The position numbers and the translations under genes were made by a program. From Alteromonas lipotrueiana (GTDB taxonomy: Bacteria > Pseudomonadota > Gammaproteobacteria > Enterobacterales > Alteromonadaceae): DNA of 64,000 bases. Below are positions 47,525-58,409 of this stretch, one piece after another (position 1 is the first letter of the stretch; each line of letters begins with the position of its first letter). Under the pieces are notes generated by a model. That model ran no database searches, was not told the origin of the DNA, and worked only from the letters and a program-made list of their open reading frames with translations. The stretch lies in contig NZ_JAESDK010000001.1 in NCBI RefSeq assembly GCF_019249245.1, forward strand, positions 62,001 to 126,000, given 5' to 3'.

Positions 47525-48360
47525 GTAAAACCCACCTGGGCCATACCGCGCGAAAACGGTTTGGACAAAATTTTTTACACGACGAATATGTCATCGATAA
47601 AATTGTAAATGCACTTAATCCGCGTGACGGCGAAAATCTGGTTGAGATAGGCCCTGGTTTAGGCGCTCTGACCGACCCGGTGTGCGAGCGGGTCAGTGCG
47701 CTGACCGTGGTTGAGCTAGATCGCGATTTAGCCAAAAGACTGCGGCATCACCCTTTTAACGGTTCAAAGTTAAATATAATAGAGCAGGATGCCCTTACTC
47801 TGGACTTCACCACCGTAAAAGATAACCTGCCCGACCCTGAACAGTCGCTACGCGTATTCGGTAACCTGCCGTATAATATTTCTACTCCTTTAATGTTTCA
47901 CCTGTTTGACTACGCCGATAGTATTCAGGACATGCACTTTATGTTGCAAAAAGAAGTAGTCAACAGACTGGCAGCAGGCCCTGGTTCAAAAAGCTACGGG
48001 CGGTTGTCGGTAATGACACAGTACTACTGTTCGGTTGCTCCTGTTCTTACGGTCCCGCCCGGCGCTTTTAAGCCACCCCCAAAAGTAGACTCGGCGGTGG
48101 TCAGACTAATACCTCATGCTGCACCGCCGGTTGAGGTTGATTCGGTGAACACACTTGAACGGGTCTGCGCACAGGCATTCAACCAGCGCCGAAAAACCAT
48201 TCGTAACAGCCTGAAAGATTGTATCAGTGAGAAAAATCTTGCCAGTCTGGATATTAATCCGGGGGTGCGCGCCGAAACCCTATCGCTGCAGAATTTTGCC
48301 ACCATAGCCAATTATATTTACGAACATGGGACGCCGAAACAGTGGACGCTCACGCCGTGA
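47521..48360 (+). CDS. rsmA: 16S rRNA dimethyladenosine transferase RsmA (KsgA)
   Basis: RsmA dimethylates A1518 and A1519 of 16S rRNA, a late check in 30S assembly; its loss gives kasugamycin resistance. The 279-residue Rossmann methyltransferase shows [20 protein letters not shown], motif [12 protein letters not shown], and the catalytic NLPYNIS. The start overlaps the pdxA stop (ATGA). Confidence 0.97.
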   Translation: MSKTHLGHTARKRFGQNFLHDEYVIDKIVNALNPRDGENLVEIGPGLGALTDPVCERVSALTVVELDRDLAKRLRHHPFNGSKLNIIEQDALTLDFTTVKDNLPDPEQSLRVFGNLPYNISTPLMFHLFDYADSIQDMHFMLQKEVVNRLAAGPGSKSYGRLSVMTQYYCSVAPVLTVPPGAFKPPPKVDSAVVRLIPHAAPPVEVDSVNTLERVCAQAFNQRRKTIRNSLKDCISEKNLASLDINPGVRAETLSLQNFATIANYIYEHGTPKQWTLTP

Positions 48361-48719
48361 TTAATGTTCATGTTAGTACACGGCATTTAGCAGATCACCC
48401 GGCATCTAAAAAAGGCCAGTTTGCTTTCGCCTATCAAATTACAATTACTAACCACAGCGACGTAAAAGTTCAGCTTATCAACCGGTACTGGCTGATTACT
48501 GATGGCGCCGGTAAGCGAAGTGAAGTTGAAGGTGCCGGGGTGATAGGAAAGCAACCCTGCCTGGCGCCCGGAGAAGAGTTTCAGTACACTAGTGGTGCTA
48601 TTTTAGATACACCTGTGGGCACAATGGAAGGCTTTTACGAAATGCTGCCTGACGAGGGTCAAATGATTCGGGTACCCATCGAGGTATTTCGTTTAGCAGT
48701 ACCTAATAGTATTAATTAA
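48342..48719 (+). CDS. apaG: ApaG protein (DUF525)
   Basis: ApaG is a small immunoglobulin-like fold protein found with apaH; its molecular role is not established. The 125-residue sequence has the family core [48 protein letters not shown] and GTMEGFYEM. The start is GTG at 48342, 19 bases inside rsmA; another GTG at 48357 would give the more usual 4-base overlap and cannot be excluded. Confidence 0.94.
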   Translation: MDAHAVINVHVSTRHLADHPASKKGQFAFAYQITITNHSDVKVQLINRYWLITDGAGKRSEVEGAGVIGKQPCLAPGEEFQYTSGAILDTPVGTMEGFYEMLPDEGQMIRVPIEVFRLAVPNSIN

Positions 48720-48740
48720 CTTCACATAGTTGTCAGCATT

Positions 48741-49556
48741 ATGAAGCAATCTTCTGCCCAAACCCTGATAGTAGGTGACATTCAAGGCTGCTACGACGGC
48801 TTGATGAAATTACTGGATAAATGCCAGTTTGATGACCGACGCGATCGGCTTTATGCTGTTGGCGATTTAGTGGCCCGGGGTGAAGACTCATTGGCCACCT
48901 TGTCGTTTTTAAAAGGTTTGGGCACGGCCTTTCAAAGTGTATTGGGAAACCATGATTTGCACTTATTGGCGGTCAGCAAAAATATAAAGTCGTCGAATAA
49001 AAAAGATCGGCTGAAGAATCTGCTTACCAGCGACCGTCTTGACGAATTTTGTGACTGGCTGATGCAGTTTCCGTTAGCAATGGCTATTGATAAAAAGCAT
49101 ATAATGGTACACGCCGGGCTATACCCTGGCTGGTCACCCGAGCAATTGTTGCGCTTTAGCGATGAAGTAAGTCAGGCATTACAACAAGACCCCCACACCT
49201 TTTTAACCCAGATGTACGGCAACGGCCCCGATATCTGGCAATACGACCTACCCGAAGTTGAGCGAATGCGCTTTATTGTTAATGCCTGCACCAGAATGCG
49301 CTTTGTAGGCAAAGATTTGCATCTGAATATGCAGGAAAAAGGCACCTCGTCTTCTGATAATCAGCTTATGCCCTGGTTTGAGCATCCCGACTTACACATT
49401 CCTAAAAAACAAAGAATAGTGTTTGGCCACTGGGCTGCTTTAGAAGGACAAACGTCGTCTAAACAAATTATTGGGTTGGATACGGGCTATGTTTGGGGCA
49501 ATACGTTAACCGCGTACCGGGTAGACTCGAAAGACCGTATCTCGGTGTCAGCATAA
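48741..49556 (+). CDS. apaH: Symmetrical diadenosine tetraphosphatase ApaH
   Basis: ApaH cleaves Ap4A to two ADP and also removes Np4 caps from RNA. The 271-residue metallophosphoesterase has the metal-binding motifs GDIQGCYDGL, GDLVARGEDS, GNHDLHLL and a C-terminal FGHWAALEGQ. It ends the lptD-surA-pdxA-rsmA-apaG-apaH cluster. Confidence 0.97.
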   Translation: MKQSSAQTLIVGDIQGCYDGLMKLLDKCQFDDRRDRLYAVGDLVARGEDSLATLSFLKGLGTAFQSVLGNHDLHLLAVSKNIKSSNKKDRLKNLLTSDRLDEFCDWLMQFPLAMAIDKKHIMVHAGLYPGWSPEQLLRFSDEVSQALQQDPHTFLTQMYGNGPDIWQYDLPEVERMRFIVNACTRMRFVGKDLHLNMQEKGTSSSDNQLMPWFEHPDLHIPKKQRIVFGHWAALEGQTSSKQIIGLDTGYVWGNTLTAYRVDSKDRISVSA

Positions 49557-49747
49557 TGGTTTTTTCACACAGCAGTAGTAAAGTGTCGCTTTAATACTGC
49601 AAAAACCCGTCCTTCGCTTGTACCTGATGTAAGCAAAACGTATTATTTGTCCCGCTTCTCTCCCATCAACCTGTGTAAACCGGCTAATGAACGTCTTTCT
49701 ATACGTAAGAATAGATAACAACGCCTACCCCAGAAATCAAAATACGG

Positions 49748-49774
49748 TAAAGTATATTTTAGGATAGCCGATAC
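49748..49774 (+). promoter_or_regulatory. Sigma-28 (FliA) promoter of the chemoreceptor gene
   Basis: TAAA (49748-49751), a 15-base spacer and GCCGATAC (49767-49774) match the FliA consensus TAAA-N15-GCCGATAA at all positions but the last. It lies about 140 bases upstream of the methyl-accepting chemotaxis gene, which is the class of gene FliA controls. The rest of 49557-49912 holds no other gene. Confidence 0.85.
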
Positions 49775-49912
49775 AATTTCAGGCCAGTTCAGACTGTGCT
49801 TTTTTGGCTTAATAATTCAGTCAGTTAGCTTGTGTTAATCAGGAAAAGATTAGCGGAATTTCTGACCGCGCCGACCCTAATTCAAATATTAATACCCGCA
49901 TCAGGAGTTTCG

Positions 49913-51937
49913 ATGAAAATCACGGTTGCTAAGCGCATTATAGGTGGCTTCCTCACCATTAGCTTACTATTGGTCGTAATTAGTGTTTCTTCTTTATACA
50001 ACCTTAACTCCGTCGGCTCGGCGACAGAAGAGGTCAATCAGGTTGCAATTCCTACGCTCTCAGGCAGCCATACCCTCAAGACCACGTTTGTCAATATGGG
50101 ACGGCTAACCTTTGAGTCTTACATTGAAGAAGAGCTTTCTGGTCTTAAAGCCAAGCAAGCCGCTTTTGAGGAAAACAAACAGGTTTTTGATAACACTTAT
50201 ACAAAGCTTAGCCAGATTGTTAGCAATGATGCAGAATTAAAACAGTCTTTGGTAAAAGTGAAGTCCAGCTACGACACCTATGTTGAAAACGTAGAAAACA
50301 TGTACAGCAACCATTTTCAATACATGGATCTGCGTAATACGATTGAAGATCGTTTGGCTGATGCTGAAGATAATGCCGATGATGCGTCTATGTATCTGCT
50401 CGACTTTTCCGATATGCAATCGGTCCAAAACAATACCGCCTTGCAAAATGCAGCCCGTGAAGGCAGCGAGTTAGAAACCACGCTGTTGTCGCTACTTACC
50501 GTGTCTTCTGAGTATGTTAAAACCCAGACACTATTACGCGCTCAAACCCTGGGCAATGAAGTAACCTTGATTGTCGATAATGTTGCAGAGCAGCTTTCGT
50601 CAATGGTAAGCGCTGCAAATAATCAGGATTCATCGGGCACGCTTGATCAAATTAATAACCTGGTAAACGGGTCACTGAATGCTATTACTGCCGAAGATGG
50701 CGTTTTGCAGTTGCATGTCAACAGACTTGAATACCGAAATGCTGCCGAAATTAGCTTACAAAAATCTGATACTAATATTTCAGAAGCCATTGTCGAGTTA
50801 GAAAAGCTGCTTCAACTAACAAAGCTTCGGGCGCAGCAAATTGACGAACAGGTCAGCGAAAAAGTAGCCAGCGGCAACCTGATTGTCATTGTTGTGGTTA
50901 TTATCTCACTTATTATTGCGGTGGTTATTGGCTACTTTACCGTACGCGCGATTACCCGACCGTTAAACCGGGTAAACGAGCTATTAAATGTAGCGTCTTC
51001 AGGCGATTTGACTCAGCGTCTGGATGATTCTGCTCAGGATGAATTTGGGCTATTAGCGCGCAATTGTAATCAGCTTATCGCTAACCTTAAAACGCTGATT
51101 TTGGCGATAAACGATCGCGCTGAACAGCTGGCCGCGGCATCTGAACAAACCTCAACAGTTACGGCGCAGACTACACATTCTATACAAGATCAAAAGTCGC
51201 AGATTGCCCAGGTGGCAACGGCTACCACTGAAATGCACTCTACCTCTGAACTGGTGATGCATAATGCTGAAGACACCTTGAGCCAGATACGCCACGCTGA
51301 CAGCGAAGCTAAAAAAGTGCGTCAGATTTCTCAGGAGAACAAGCAAACGATTGAAGTTTTAGCTCGTGACGTTGAAGAGGCCGCTGAAGTTATCAATAAA
51401 TTGCATCAGGATAGCGCCAGCATAGGGGGTATTTTAGATGTTATTCGCGGAGTGGCAGATCAAACCAACCTACTGGCGTTAAACGCGGCTATTGAAGCGG
51501 CAAGAGCCGGTGAACAAGGCCGGGGCTTTGCGGTGGTGGCTGATGAGGTTCGCACCCTGGCAAGTCGTACGCAGAAGTCGACCCAGGAAATAAACGCCAT
51601 GATTGAAGTATTGCAAGCCGGAGCCGAACGCGCAGTATCGGTTATGAATCAGGGCAAAGAGCAAACTGCAGTGTGTGTTGAACAAACCGACCAGGCCACT
51701 CAAGCGCTGGATATTATTTCAGAAGCGGTACACCAGGCTCACGATGTCAGCTCTCAGATAGAGCAGTCTGCGCGTGAACAAAATACCGTGTCCCTAGAAA
51801 TCAGCGAAAAGCTCGAGACCATTGTGGGTATTGCCGAGGAGACGACGATTGGTGCTCAGCAAACCTCGGAGTCAAGCCATGAGGTGGCCCGGCTGGCAGA
51901 AGAGCTTCAGCACTCTATACGTCAGTTTAAAGTCTGA
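49913..51937 (+). CDS. Methyl-accepting chemotaxis protein
   Basis: This is a transmembrane chemoreceptor that controls the kinase CheA. The 674-residue protein has a first membrane helix (about 9-30), a mostly helical periplasmic sensor domain of about 290 residues with coiled-coil character, a second helix (about 323-344), a HAMP domain (about 345-400), and the cytoplasmic signalling hairpin with the highly conserved [20 protein letters not shown] around residues 518-540. No C-terminal CheR-binding pentapeptide is present. A perfect CAGGAG ribosome site supports the ATG at 49913. The ligand is unknown. Confidence 0.93.
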   Translation: MKITVAKRIIGGFLTISLLLVVISVSSLYNLNSVGSATEEVNQVAIPTLSGSHTLKTTFVNMGRLTFESYIEEELSGLKAKQAAFEENKQVFDNTYTKLSQIVSNDAELKQSLVKVKSSYDTYVENVENMYSNHFQYMDLRNTIEDRLADAEDNADDASMYLLDFSDMQSVQNNTALQNAAREGSELETTLLSLLTVSSEYVKTQTLLRAQTLGNEVTLIVDNVAEQLSSMVSAANNQDSSGTLDQINNLVNGSLNAITAEDGVLQLHVNRLEYRNAAEISLQKSDTNISEAIVELEKLLQLTKLRAQQIDEQVSEKVASGNLIVIVVVIISLIIAVVIGYFTVRAITRPLNRVNELLNVASSGDLTQRLDDSAQDEFGLLARNCNQLIANLKTLILAINDRAEQLAAASEQTSTVTAQTTHSIQDQKSQIAQVATATTEMHSTSELVMHNAEDTLSQIRHADSEAKKVRQISQENKQTIEVLARDVEEAAEVINKLHQDSASIGGILDVIRGVADQTNLLALNAAIEAARAGEQGRGFAVVADEVRTLASRTQKSTQEINAMIEVLQAGAERAVSVMNQGKEQTAVCVEQTDQATQALDIISEAVHQAHDVSSQIEQSAREQNTVSLEISEKLETIVGIAEETTIGAQQTSESSHEVARLAEELQHSIRQFKV

Positions 51938-51955
51938 ACTGAATAACAACGATAA

Positions 51956-51984
51956 AAGGCCGGTGTATAGTCACCGGTTTTTTT
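51956..51984 (+). terminator. Intrinsic terminator of the chemoreceptor gene
   Basis: CCGGTG-N6-CACCGG, extended by flanking A-T pairs, is followed by seven T residues. It begins 18 bases after the stop codon. Confidence 0.9.
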
Positions 51985-52094
51985 ATGGCCCGGCTTTTTT
52001 ATGCTCAGCCATTTCACCCTCAGTTTTGATTAAAACAAACTAAAGTGAATTTGAGCGCGTAGTAAACCCTATCGCAAGCAGCAAAGAGACTACG

Positions 52095-52316
52095 ATGAGC
52101 AAGGCATACCAGACTAACACCGAAGTAGAATGGGAATGGGGAAATGGCAAAGGTAGCGGTAAGGTTAGAGAAGTATTCTGGGAAAAAGTAAGCCGTACGC
52201 TGCAAGGCTCAGAAGTGACCCGCAAAGCCGATAACGACAATCCTGCATATTTAATTGAACAAGACGATGGCGATAAAGTGCTAAAACTTCATAGTGAAGT
52301 GTCTGAAGCTAATTAA
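52095..52316 (+). CDS. DUF2945 (HVA1/Tudor-like) domain protein
   Basis: This 73-residue protein consists of one DUF2945 domain, recognised by VEWEWGNGKGSGKV near the N-terminus, RTLQGSEVTRKA, and PAYLIEQDDGDKVLKLHSEV at the end. The domain is widespread in bacteria and fungi and is called hypervirulence-associated in some annotations, but no function is established. It is soluble, without a signal peptide, and stands alone after the chemoreceptor terminator, convergent with the aspartokinase gene. Confidence 0.9.
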   Translation: MSKAYQTNTEVEWEWGNGKGSGKVREVFWEKVSRTLQGSEVTRKADNDNPAYLIEQDDGDKVLKLHSEVSEAN

Positions 52317-52374
52317 AATCATACAGAGCCAGCTTAAAAATCGCTGACTCTCTATGTTTATCTGTATACAGGCT

Positions 52375-53724
52375 TTATTCAAACAGCGCTTTGTGCAGAT
52401 GCTGCACAATGGGGGTACTGTTTTTCTCATTGACTAAAAATGACATATTGTGTGGGTTTGCCCCAAAACAAATCATACGTAGATTATAGTCAGCCACCGC
52501 GGCAAAAATTTTACTTGAAACCCCTTTTGCGCTTTGCATATGGTTACCCACCACAGTGACCAGGTCAAAGCCATGCTCAACCTTTACATCACACAACGTC
52601 TCAAGTTCGGCAATGGTTTCTTTGTTCAATCGCTGGGCTACCGAATTTGCTGGGTTGTCGAGTGTAAATGATACCGAAATTTCAGAGGTAGTGACCAAAT
52701 CAACACTTAACCGGTGCTTGGCAATAATGGCGAATACCTGCTGCAGGAAGCCTTGTGCGTACATCATCTTAGGTGTTTTTACCGTAACCATAACCTGTTC
52801 TTTACGGCGTGTTATAGCCCGGTAAGGGGGTTCGTCTTCACAATCGCGCATAATCCAGGTGCCACCCTGCCCGGGAGCTTTACTTGACCCGACAAACACT
52901 TTGACATTACCGCGCAATGCTGGCTCCATCGTTGCCGGATGCAGTACTTTGGCACCAAACGTAGCCATTTCAGCGGCCTCTTCAAAACTAAGTTCAGGCA
53001 GTGGGTGAGCATTGGGGGCAATACGCGGATCGGTAGTATACACTCCGGCTACATCAGTCCAAATTTCACACACCTGGGCGTGTAACGCTTCAGCAAGTAA
53101 AGCGGCGGTAAAGTCTGAACCGCCCCGTCCCAGTGTTGTGGTTTTGCCGTGTTCATCTGCACCGACAAAGCCCTGAGTCACTACAATTGCGTTGTTGGCT
53201 TCAGGCATCAACAACGCCGTGCTTAATGCAGCGATGGTTTCAGGCTCAGGACTGGCAGCGCCAAATTCACTGTCGGTACGTAGCACTTTGCGTACGTCAA
53301 AGTTTATTGCCTGATTCCCCATTTCGTTAATAACCGCACTAAACAGTAGCGAGGATATTCTTTCGCCCATCGACAACAACTGATCTTTTAAATCATCCCG
53401 ATGAAGTATTTCTTCATGATGCGCAAGACCTGCCATTTCGTCTAACAGATCGTCGAGCTTGTCCTGAACCAATTCGGGTTCATTGAGCTGATTGACAATC
53501 GCCATTTCAATTGCTTTTATCGCACTGCAAATATCTTTTATTTGCTCTTGGGTCATTGCAGTATGCGCAAGAGTAACCAAATGATTGGTAACCCCGGCTG
53601 AGGCACTGACAACCGCAATGCGGGTCGCTTTATTGTTCAGAACAATACGGGCACAGTTTTGCATGGCGTCAAACGTGGCCAGGCTGGTACCGCCAAATTT
53701 CGCGATTGTTAATGATTGGGACAC
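52375..53724 (-). CDS. lysC: Aspartokinase (LysC type, lysine-sensitive class)
   Basis: Aspartate kinase catalyses the first step to lysine, threonine and methionine. The 449-residue monofunctional protein has the kinase motif AKFGGTSLATFDAM, the ATP-site TTLGRGGSDFTAALLAEAL, DPRIAPNAHPLPELSFEEAAEMATFGAKVLHP (split across about 225-260), and two C-terminal ACT domains (about 305-449). It most resembles aspartokinase III, which is inhibited by lysine. It lies 34 bases after the DUF192 gene, and no room is left for a lysine riboswitch directly upstream. Confidence 0.93.
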   Translation of the reverse strand: MSQSLTIAKFGGTSLATFDAMQNCARIVLNNKATRIAVVSASAGVTNHLVTLAHTAMTQEQIKDICSAIKAIEMAIVNQLNEPELVQDKLDDLLDEMAGLAHHEEILHRDDLKDQLLSMGERISSLLFSAVINEMGNQAINFDVRKVLRTDSEFGAASPEPETIAALSTALLMPEANNAIVVTQGFVGADEHGKTTTLGRGGSDFTAALLAEALHAQVCEIWTDVAGVYTTDPRIAPNAHPLPELSFEEAAEMATFGAKVLHPATMEPALRGNVKVFVGSSKAPGQGGTWIMRDCEDEPPYRAITRRKEQVMVTVKTPKMMYAQGFLQQVFAIIAKHRLSVDLVTTSEISVSFTLDNPANSVAQRLNKETIAELETLCDVKVEHGFDLVTVVGNHMQSAKGVSSKIFAAVADYNLRMICFGANPHNMSFLVNEKNSTPIVQHLHKALFE

Positions 53725-53758
53725 AACTTTCCTCCGGTTATCGCTATTGCAGTCTGAT

Positions 53759-54208
53759 TTATGGCTTGATGGTTACTGAATCGCCGACTTTGATTCCCTG
53801 TTGGGCAAACCAGCCCTGGTTCATCTCCAGTGCGTACAGAACTTTTGTAGATGCCGCCACGGCGTTCAGATCATGAGGTTGTAAGGGTTTGATATCAGTA
53901 ATCACCCCGTTACTGTCGATATAAGCAACATCAAGCGCCACAAAGGTATTTTTCATCCACATACTGGCTTGTTTGGGCGGCGAAAACTGAAACAACATGC
54001 CACAGTCATCGCATAATGATTTTCTGAACATGAGCCCCTGAGCTCGTTGCCGCATGCTTTTGGCATACTCTACGGTGTAGGGTTGTCCCTTTAGAACCAC
54101 CGTAGCCTGCTCAAATTCAACCGGCTGGCGGGCATGTGCTGTACTGCATGTCACCAGCAAAAAACCTAGCACAGCAGCAAGAAATGTTGCTTTCATTGTA
54201 TTATGCAT
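53759..54208 (-). CDS. DUF192 family exported protein
   Basis: This is a 149-residue protein with an N-terminal signal peptide (about 1-26, ending TAHA) and a single DUF192 domain, seen in QRAQGLMFRK, DDCGMLFQF, the MWMKNTFVALDVAYID core and LEMNQGWFAQQGIKVGDSV. The family is common in marine bacteria and archaea, and its function is unknown. Either of two N-terminal Met residues could be the start. It lies upstream of lysC on the same strand, probably in one transcript. Confidence 0.88.
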   Translation of the reverse strand: MHNTMKATFLAAVLGFLLVTCSTAHARQPVEFEQATVVLKGQPYTVEYAKSMRQRAQGLMFRKSLCDDCGMLFQFSPPKQASMWMKNTFVALDVAYIDSNGVITDIKPLQPHDLNAVAASTKVLYALEMNQGWFAQQGIKVGDSVTIKP

Positions 54209-54328
54209 TGTTATTTCCTATGCGAAGGTCTGAAAAAAAGCCAGAGACAAATAGCCGAAAAATTTTACGTCACGCCGCAGTCTACCTATGCGTTAAATAA
54301 TTATCCAGTAATCTGTCAGGCATAAAAA

Positions 54329-54355
54329 AAGCCGGCTCACAAAGGACGCCGGCTT
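54329..54355 (-). terminator. Intrinsic terminator of acnB
   Basis: AAGCCGGC (54329-54336) pairs with GCCGGCTT (54348-54355) across an 11-base loop, followed on the minus strand by a T-run. It lies 19 bases after the acnB stop. Confidence 0.85.
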
Positions 54356-54374
54356 CGTTATCGCGTTAGGTAAA

Positions 54375-56987
54375 CTAGGCGATATTCAGGGTAGGAATAA
54401 TCTTCGCTTTGGCATCTTCTTCTGCCTTCATGAAGCTTTCAATCTTATCAAAGTTCAGATAGCGATAAACTTCAGCGGCCATTGAATCAATTTTGCCGGC
54501 GTATTCCATGTACTCATCTACGGTAGGTATACGACCCACAATGGCACCCACCGCCGCCAGCTCAGCAGAGGTAAGGTATACATTGGCGCCATCACCTAAC
54601 CGGTTAGGGAAGTTACGGGTAGAAGTAGATAATACCGTAGCACCGGCATCAACCCGTGCCTGGTTACCCATGCACAGTGAACAGCCTGGCATTTCGGTAC
54701 GTACACCCACGCGGCCATAAATGTTGTAGTAGCCTTCTTCCATTAGCTGCGCTTTGTCCATTTTTGTTGGTGGAGAAATCCACAAACGAGTAGGTAGCGT
54801 TTTGCCATAGTTGTCCAGCAGTTTACCGGCAGCGCGGAAGTGACCAATGTTGGTCATGCAAGAACCGATGAATACTTCATCAACTTTGTCGCCCGCCACA
54901 TCTGATAATGTTTTCGCATCGTCAGGGTCGTTCGGACAACAAACAATAGGCTCTTTGATGTCGTTCAGGTCAATCTCGATAACCGAAGAATACTCGGCGT
55001 CTTTATCAGCACGCATCAATTCTGGGTTAGCCAGCCACTCTTCCATCTTTTGAGCACGACGCTCAAGTGTACGCGGATCGCCGTAACCTTCGTTAATCAT
55101 CCAACGAAGCATAGTGATGTTTGAACGCAGGTACTCGGCAATCGAGTCTTCTGACAGGTTAATTGTACAACCTGCAGCTGAACGCTCGGCAGAGGCATCA
55201 GATAATTCAAAAGCCTGTTCAACCGTTAAGTCTTCTAACCCTTCAATTTCAAGAATGCGACCTGAGAACTGATTGATTTTACCTTTTTTCTCTACGGTCA
55301 GCAGGCCTTGCTTAATACCGTAAAGTGGAATGGCATGTACCAGATCACGCAAAGTGATACCAGGCTGACGCTTACCTTTAAAGCGAACCAAAATTGATTC
55401 TGGCATATCCAGAGGCATAACCCCTGTGGCCGCCGCAAAGGCAACCAGACCAGAGCCCGCCGGGAATGAAATGCCTAATGGAAAACGAGTATGCGAGTCG
55501 CCACCGGTACCTACGGTATCAGGCAACAACATACGGTTTAGCCAGCTGTGAATAATACCATCACCCGGACGTAAGCTAACACCACCACGGTTCATAATGA
55601 AATCAGGCAAAGTGTGCTGAGTTTCAATATCAACTGGCTTCGGATACGCTGCGGTATGACAGAATGACTGCATGGTCAAATCGGCAGTAAAGCCCAGACA
55701 CGCCAGATCTTTAAGTTCATCACGGGTCATTGGACCGGTGGTATCTTGCGAGCCTACGGTGGTCATTTTAGGTTCACAGTAAGTTCCCGGACGGATGCCA
55801 TCTACGCCACAGGCCTTACCCACCATTTTTTGCGCCAGCGTATAGCCTTTGCCGGTGTCTTTAGGCTGTTCAGGCGTACGGAACATCTCAGTTGGACCCA
55901 GACCCAATGCTTCGCGCGCTTTGTCGGTCAGGCCACGGCCGATGATAAGGTTAATACGGCCACCAGCGCGTACTTCATCTAAAATCACTTTTGACTTATA
56001 GCTATATTCGGCCAGCACTTCACCCGTTTCGTGGTTAGTGATTTTGCCTTCATATGGGAAAATGTCGATAACATCGCCCATATTCATTTTTTCTACATCG
56101 GCTTCAAAAACCAGTGCGCCAGCATCTTCCATGGTATTGAAGAAGATAGGGGCTACCTTGCTACCAATACACACACCGCCGCCGCGCTTGTTGGGCACAC
56201 CAGGCATATCTTCGCCAAAGAACCACAACACCGAGTTGGTCGCTGATTTACGTGAAGAACCGGTACCGACTACGTCACCCACAAAGGCAACCGGGTGGCC
56301 CTGGTTTTTCACTTCATCAATTTGCTTCATTGGGCCGGTAACACCGTGCTCTTCTGGCTCTAAGCCATCACGAGTCATTTTGTAGGCGGCTAATGAATGC
56401 AATGGAATATCTGGACGTGACCATGCATCAGGGGCCGGAGACAAATCGTCGGTATTGGTTTCGCCGGTCACTTTGAACACAGAATAGGTGATTTTATCAT
56501 CCATCTTGTTACGCTGGGTGAACCACTCGGCTTCGGCCCATGATTCGATGACTTCGGTTGCGTACTTATTGCCTGCTTTATGCTTTTCTTCCACATCATG
56601 AAAGGCATCAAACATTAGCAATGTATGCTTTAGTTCTTTGGCGGCTAATGGCGCCAGTGCATCGTCATCGAGTAATTCGATTAAGGTAACAATATTATAA
56701 CCGCCGTGCATATTGCCTAGCAGTTCTACCGCTTTTTCACGGCTGATTAGCTCACAGCTATCATCACCTTTGGCTAGTGCACTCAAGAAGCCAGCTTTTA
56801 CATACGCAGCTTCATCTACACCCGGAGGAACACGCTCAGAGATAAGCTCAAGCAGAGTTTCTTCTTCACCTTTAGGTGGATTTTTCAGCAATTCGACCAG
56901 ACTGGCCACTTGCTCAGCATTCAAGGCCTTAGGAGGGATACCTTGTGCAGCACGTTCATCTACGTGTTTGCGATACTCTTCTAACAC
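54375..56987 (-). CDS. acnB: Aconitate hydratase B
   Basis: AcnB is the main aconitase of the citric acid cycle, and its apo form can bind mRNA. The 870-residue protein has the AcnB order: an N-terminal HEAT-like domain (about 1-160), the swivel domain (about 165-370), then the catalytic domains. The three [4Fe-4S] cysteines are Cys710 (SCMTNIG), Cys769 and Cys772 (GCSLCMGNQ), the same numbers as in the Escherichia coli enzyme. It has its own promoter and terminator. Confidence 0.97.
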   Translation of the reverse strand: MLEEYRKHVDERAAQGIPPKALNAEQVASLVELLKNPPKGEEETLLELISERVPPGVDEAAYVKAGFLSALAKGDDSCELISREKAVELLGNMHGGYNIVTLIELLDDDALAPLAAKELKHTLLMFDAFHDVEEKHKAGNKYATEVIESWAEAEWFTQRNKMDDKITYSVFKVTGETNTDDLSPAPDAWSRPDIPLHSLAAYKMTRDGLEPEEHGVTGPMKQIDEVKNQGHPVAFVGDVVGTGSSRKSATNSVLWFFGEDMPGVPNKRGGGVCIGSKVAPIFFNTMEDAGALVFEADVEKMNMGDVIDIFPYEGKITNHETGEVLAEYSYKSKVILDEVRAGGRINLIIGRGLTDKAREALGLGPTEMFRTPEQPKDTGKGYTLAQKMVGKACGVDGIRPGTYCEPKMTTVGSQDTTGPMTRDELKDLACLGFTADLTMQSFCHTAAYPKPVDIETQHTLPDFIMNRGGVSLRPGDGIIHSWLNRMLLPDTVGTGGDSHTRFPLGISFPAGSGLVAFAAATGVMPLDMPESILVRFKGKRQPGITLRDLVHAIPLYGIKQGLLTVEKKGKINQFSGRILEIEGLEDLTVEQAFELSDASAERSAAGCTINLSEDSIAEYLRSNITMLRWMINEGYGDPRTLERRAQKMEEWLANPELMRADKDAEYSSVIEIDLNDIKEPIVCCPNDPDDAKTLSDVAGDKVDEVFIGSCMTNIGHFRAAGKLLDNYGKTLPTRLWISPPTKMDKAQLMEEGYYNIYGRVGVRTEMPGCSLCMGNQARVDAGATVLSTSTRNFPNRLGDGANVYLTSAELAAVGAIVGRIPTVDEYMEYAGKIDSMAAEVYRYLNFDKIESFMKAEEDAKAKIIPTLNIA

Positions 56988-57064
56988 GATGTCTTCCTCA
57001 TGGTTAGTCCTGCCGGAATAAGTTAACGGTCTTGGCGACAGGACGTGACTAATAAAACGCCGGA

Positions 57065-57093
57065 ATTATATCGGCATATAGCATTAATTTGAA
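57065..57093 (-). promoter_or_regulatory. Sigma-70 promoter of acnB
   Basis: On the minus strand, TTCAAA (57088-57093) and TATAAT (57065-57070) are separated by exactly 17 bases. They lie 78 bases before the acnB start, in the gap to the convergent-side gene at 57161. Confidence 0.65.
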
Positions 57094-57160
57094 TGATAAT
57101 ACGCTTTTAGTTACTTATAACCGGTATTCAGCCTGCCTATATCACTATTGAAAAGCGCAA

Positions 57161-58267
57161 TTATTGCGGTGCAGTCTGGGCAGGCGTGACCCTAAGCACT
57201 TCGGCTTTGGCGCCATCTGTAAGTACATAAATGGCACCGTCTTTGCCTACCGCTACATCGCGCAAGCGCTGGTCTATCTTGGTAAAAATTCGCTCACTAC
57301 GCGCGGGGGCAGCATCTATATTTACCCCTAATAAGGCTTTTTCTTTTAATGTAGTAACCAGCAACTGACCCGAAAGCGCAGCAAAGAGGTCATGATTATA
57401 AAGTGCCATGCCCGAGGGTGCGACAGAAGGTGTCCAATCAAATAGTGGATGTTCCATGCCCGGATAATCTTCGTAAGGTGAAATTCGGGCACCAGAATAA
57501 TCTTTGCCATTGGTTATGACCGGCCAGCCATAATTGTTGCCCGCTTCAATAATATTAATTTCGTCGCCACCGGCGGGGCCATGTTCATGAGAAATGATAG
57601 CTCCGGAGTCTGGGTGAACCAACAAACCCTGAGTATTGCGGTGGCCTATCGAAAAAACATAAGGCGCATCGGCAAAAGGGTTGTCTTTAGGGACGCTACC
57701 GTCTTCGCGAAAGCGCAAAATTTTACCCAGCTGGCTGCTTTTGACCTGAGCCTGCTCCCGATAGTCAAAGCCATCGCCTGAGCTTACCAGCCAGGTGCCA
57801 TCGGGCAACTTAGCCAGCCGACCGGCAAAATGTACCGGCGTGGCCTTGGCCGGCTTAACAGTTACAATAGGTGTTATCTGGTTCAAGCTGTCATTTTCTA
57901 ACACGGCGGTGGCGACCACCAGCTGGTTTGCCGCATCATTACCGGTAGCATATGAAATCAACACCCGGTTAGAAAGTGCGAAATCATGGGCCAGCGCGAG
58001 ATCTAACAAACCGCCCTGCCCTTTAAAATACAAACCGGGTAACTCTACCTTTGAGCGACTAAGCTGTCCGTTTTCATCAATAAACACCAGGTTACCTTTA
58101 CGTTCAGTAACAACCCAACGGTTGTCGGGCAGTTGCTGTAACGTCCAGGGCTTATGTAAAGGTTTGGAAGTAAGGCTTTGAACCTGATAATCGGCCTGAG
58201 CAAATAACTCACCCGTGCCCAGCAACATTAGCCATGTGCCAAGCCAAACCCGCCATTTACAATGCAT
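57161..58267 (-). CDS. PQQ-dependent sugar dehydrogenase (soluble type)
   Basis: This is a beta-propeller protein of the soluble glucose/aldose sugar dehydrogenase family (YliI-like), which oxidises aldoses with pyrroloquinoline quinone in the periplasm. Family motifs are visible: KPWTLQQLPDNRWVVTERKG, GQGGLLDLALAHDF, ILRFREDGSVPKDNPFA, GHRNTQGL, HEHGPAGGDEINIIEAGNNYGWPV and APSGMALY. From 58267 it has 368 residues and a signal peptide ending near LFAQA; start codons at 58300 and 58360 are also possible. A paralogue lies at 59335. No PQQ synthesis genes are in the window. Confidence 0.9.
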   Translation of the reverse strand: MHCKWRVWLGTWLMLLGTGELFAQADYQVQSLTSKPLHKPWTLQQLPDNRWVVTERKGNLVFIDENGQLSRSKVELPGLYFKGQGGLLDLALAHDFALSNRVLISYATGNDAANQLVVATAVLENDSLNQITPIVTVKPAKATPVHFAGRLAKLPDGTWLVSSGDGFDYREQAQVKSSQLGKILRFREDGSVPKDNPFADAPYVFSIGHRNTQGLLVHPDSGAIISHEHGPAGGDEINIIEAGNNYGWPVITNGKDYSGARISPYEDYPGMEHPLFDWTPSVAPSGMALYNHDLFAALSGQLLVTTLKEKALLGVNIDAAPARSERIFTKIDQRLRDVAVGKDGAIYVLTDGAKAEVLRVTPAQTAPQ

Positions 58268-58409
58268 ATAAAATCCAGTCTGATAAATAACAAGAGCCAT
58301 TAGCGTAACACGAAATTCATGTAAAGTAGGTGATATACGTTGAAGGCATAGATTCTGCACGCCGGGCAGGCTAGACTGACCGCCACTTATGTTTTTGGCG
58401 GAGCCATTT

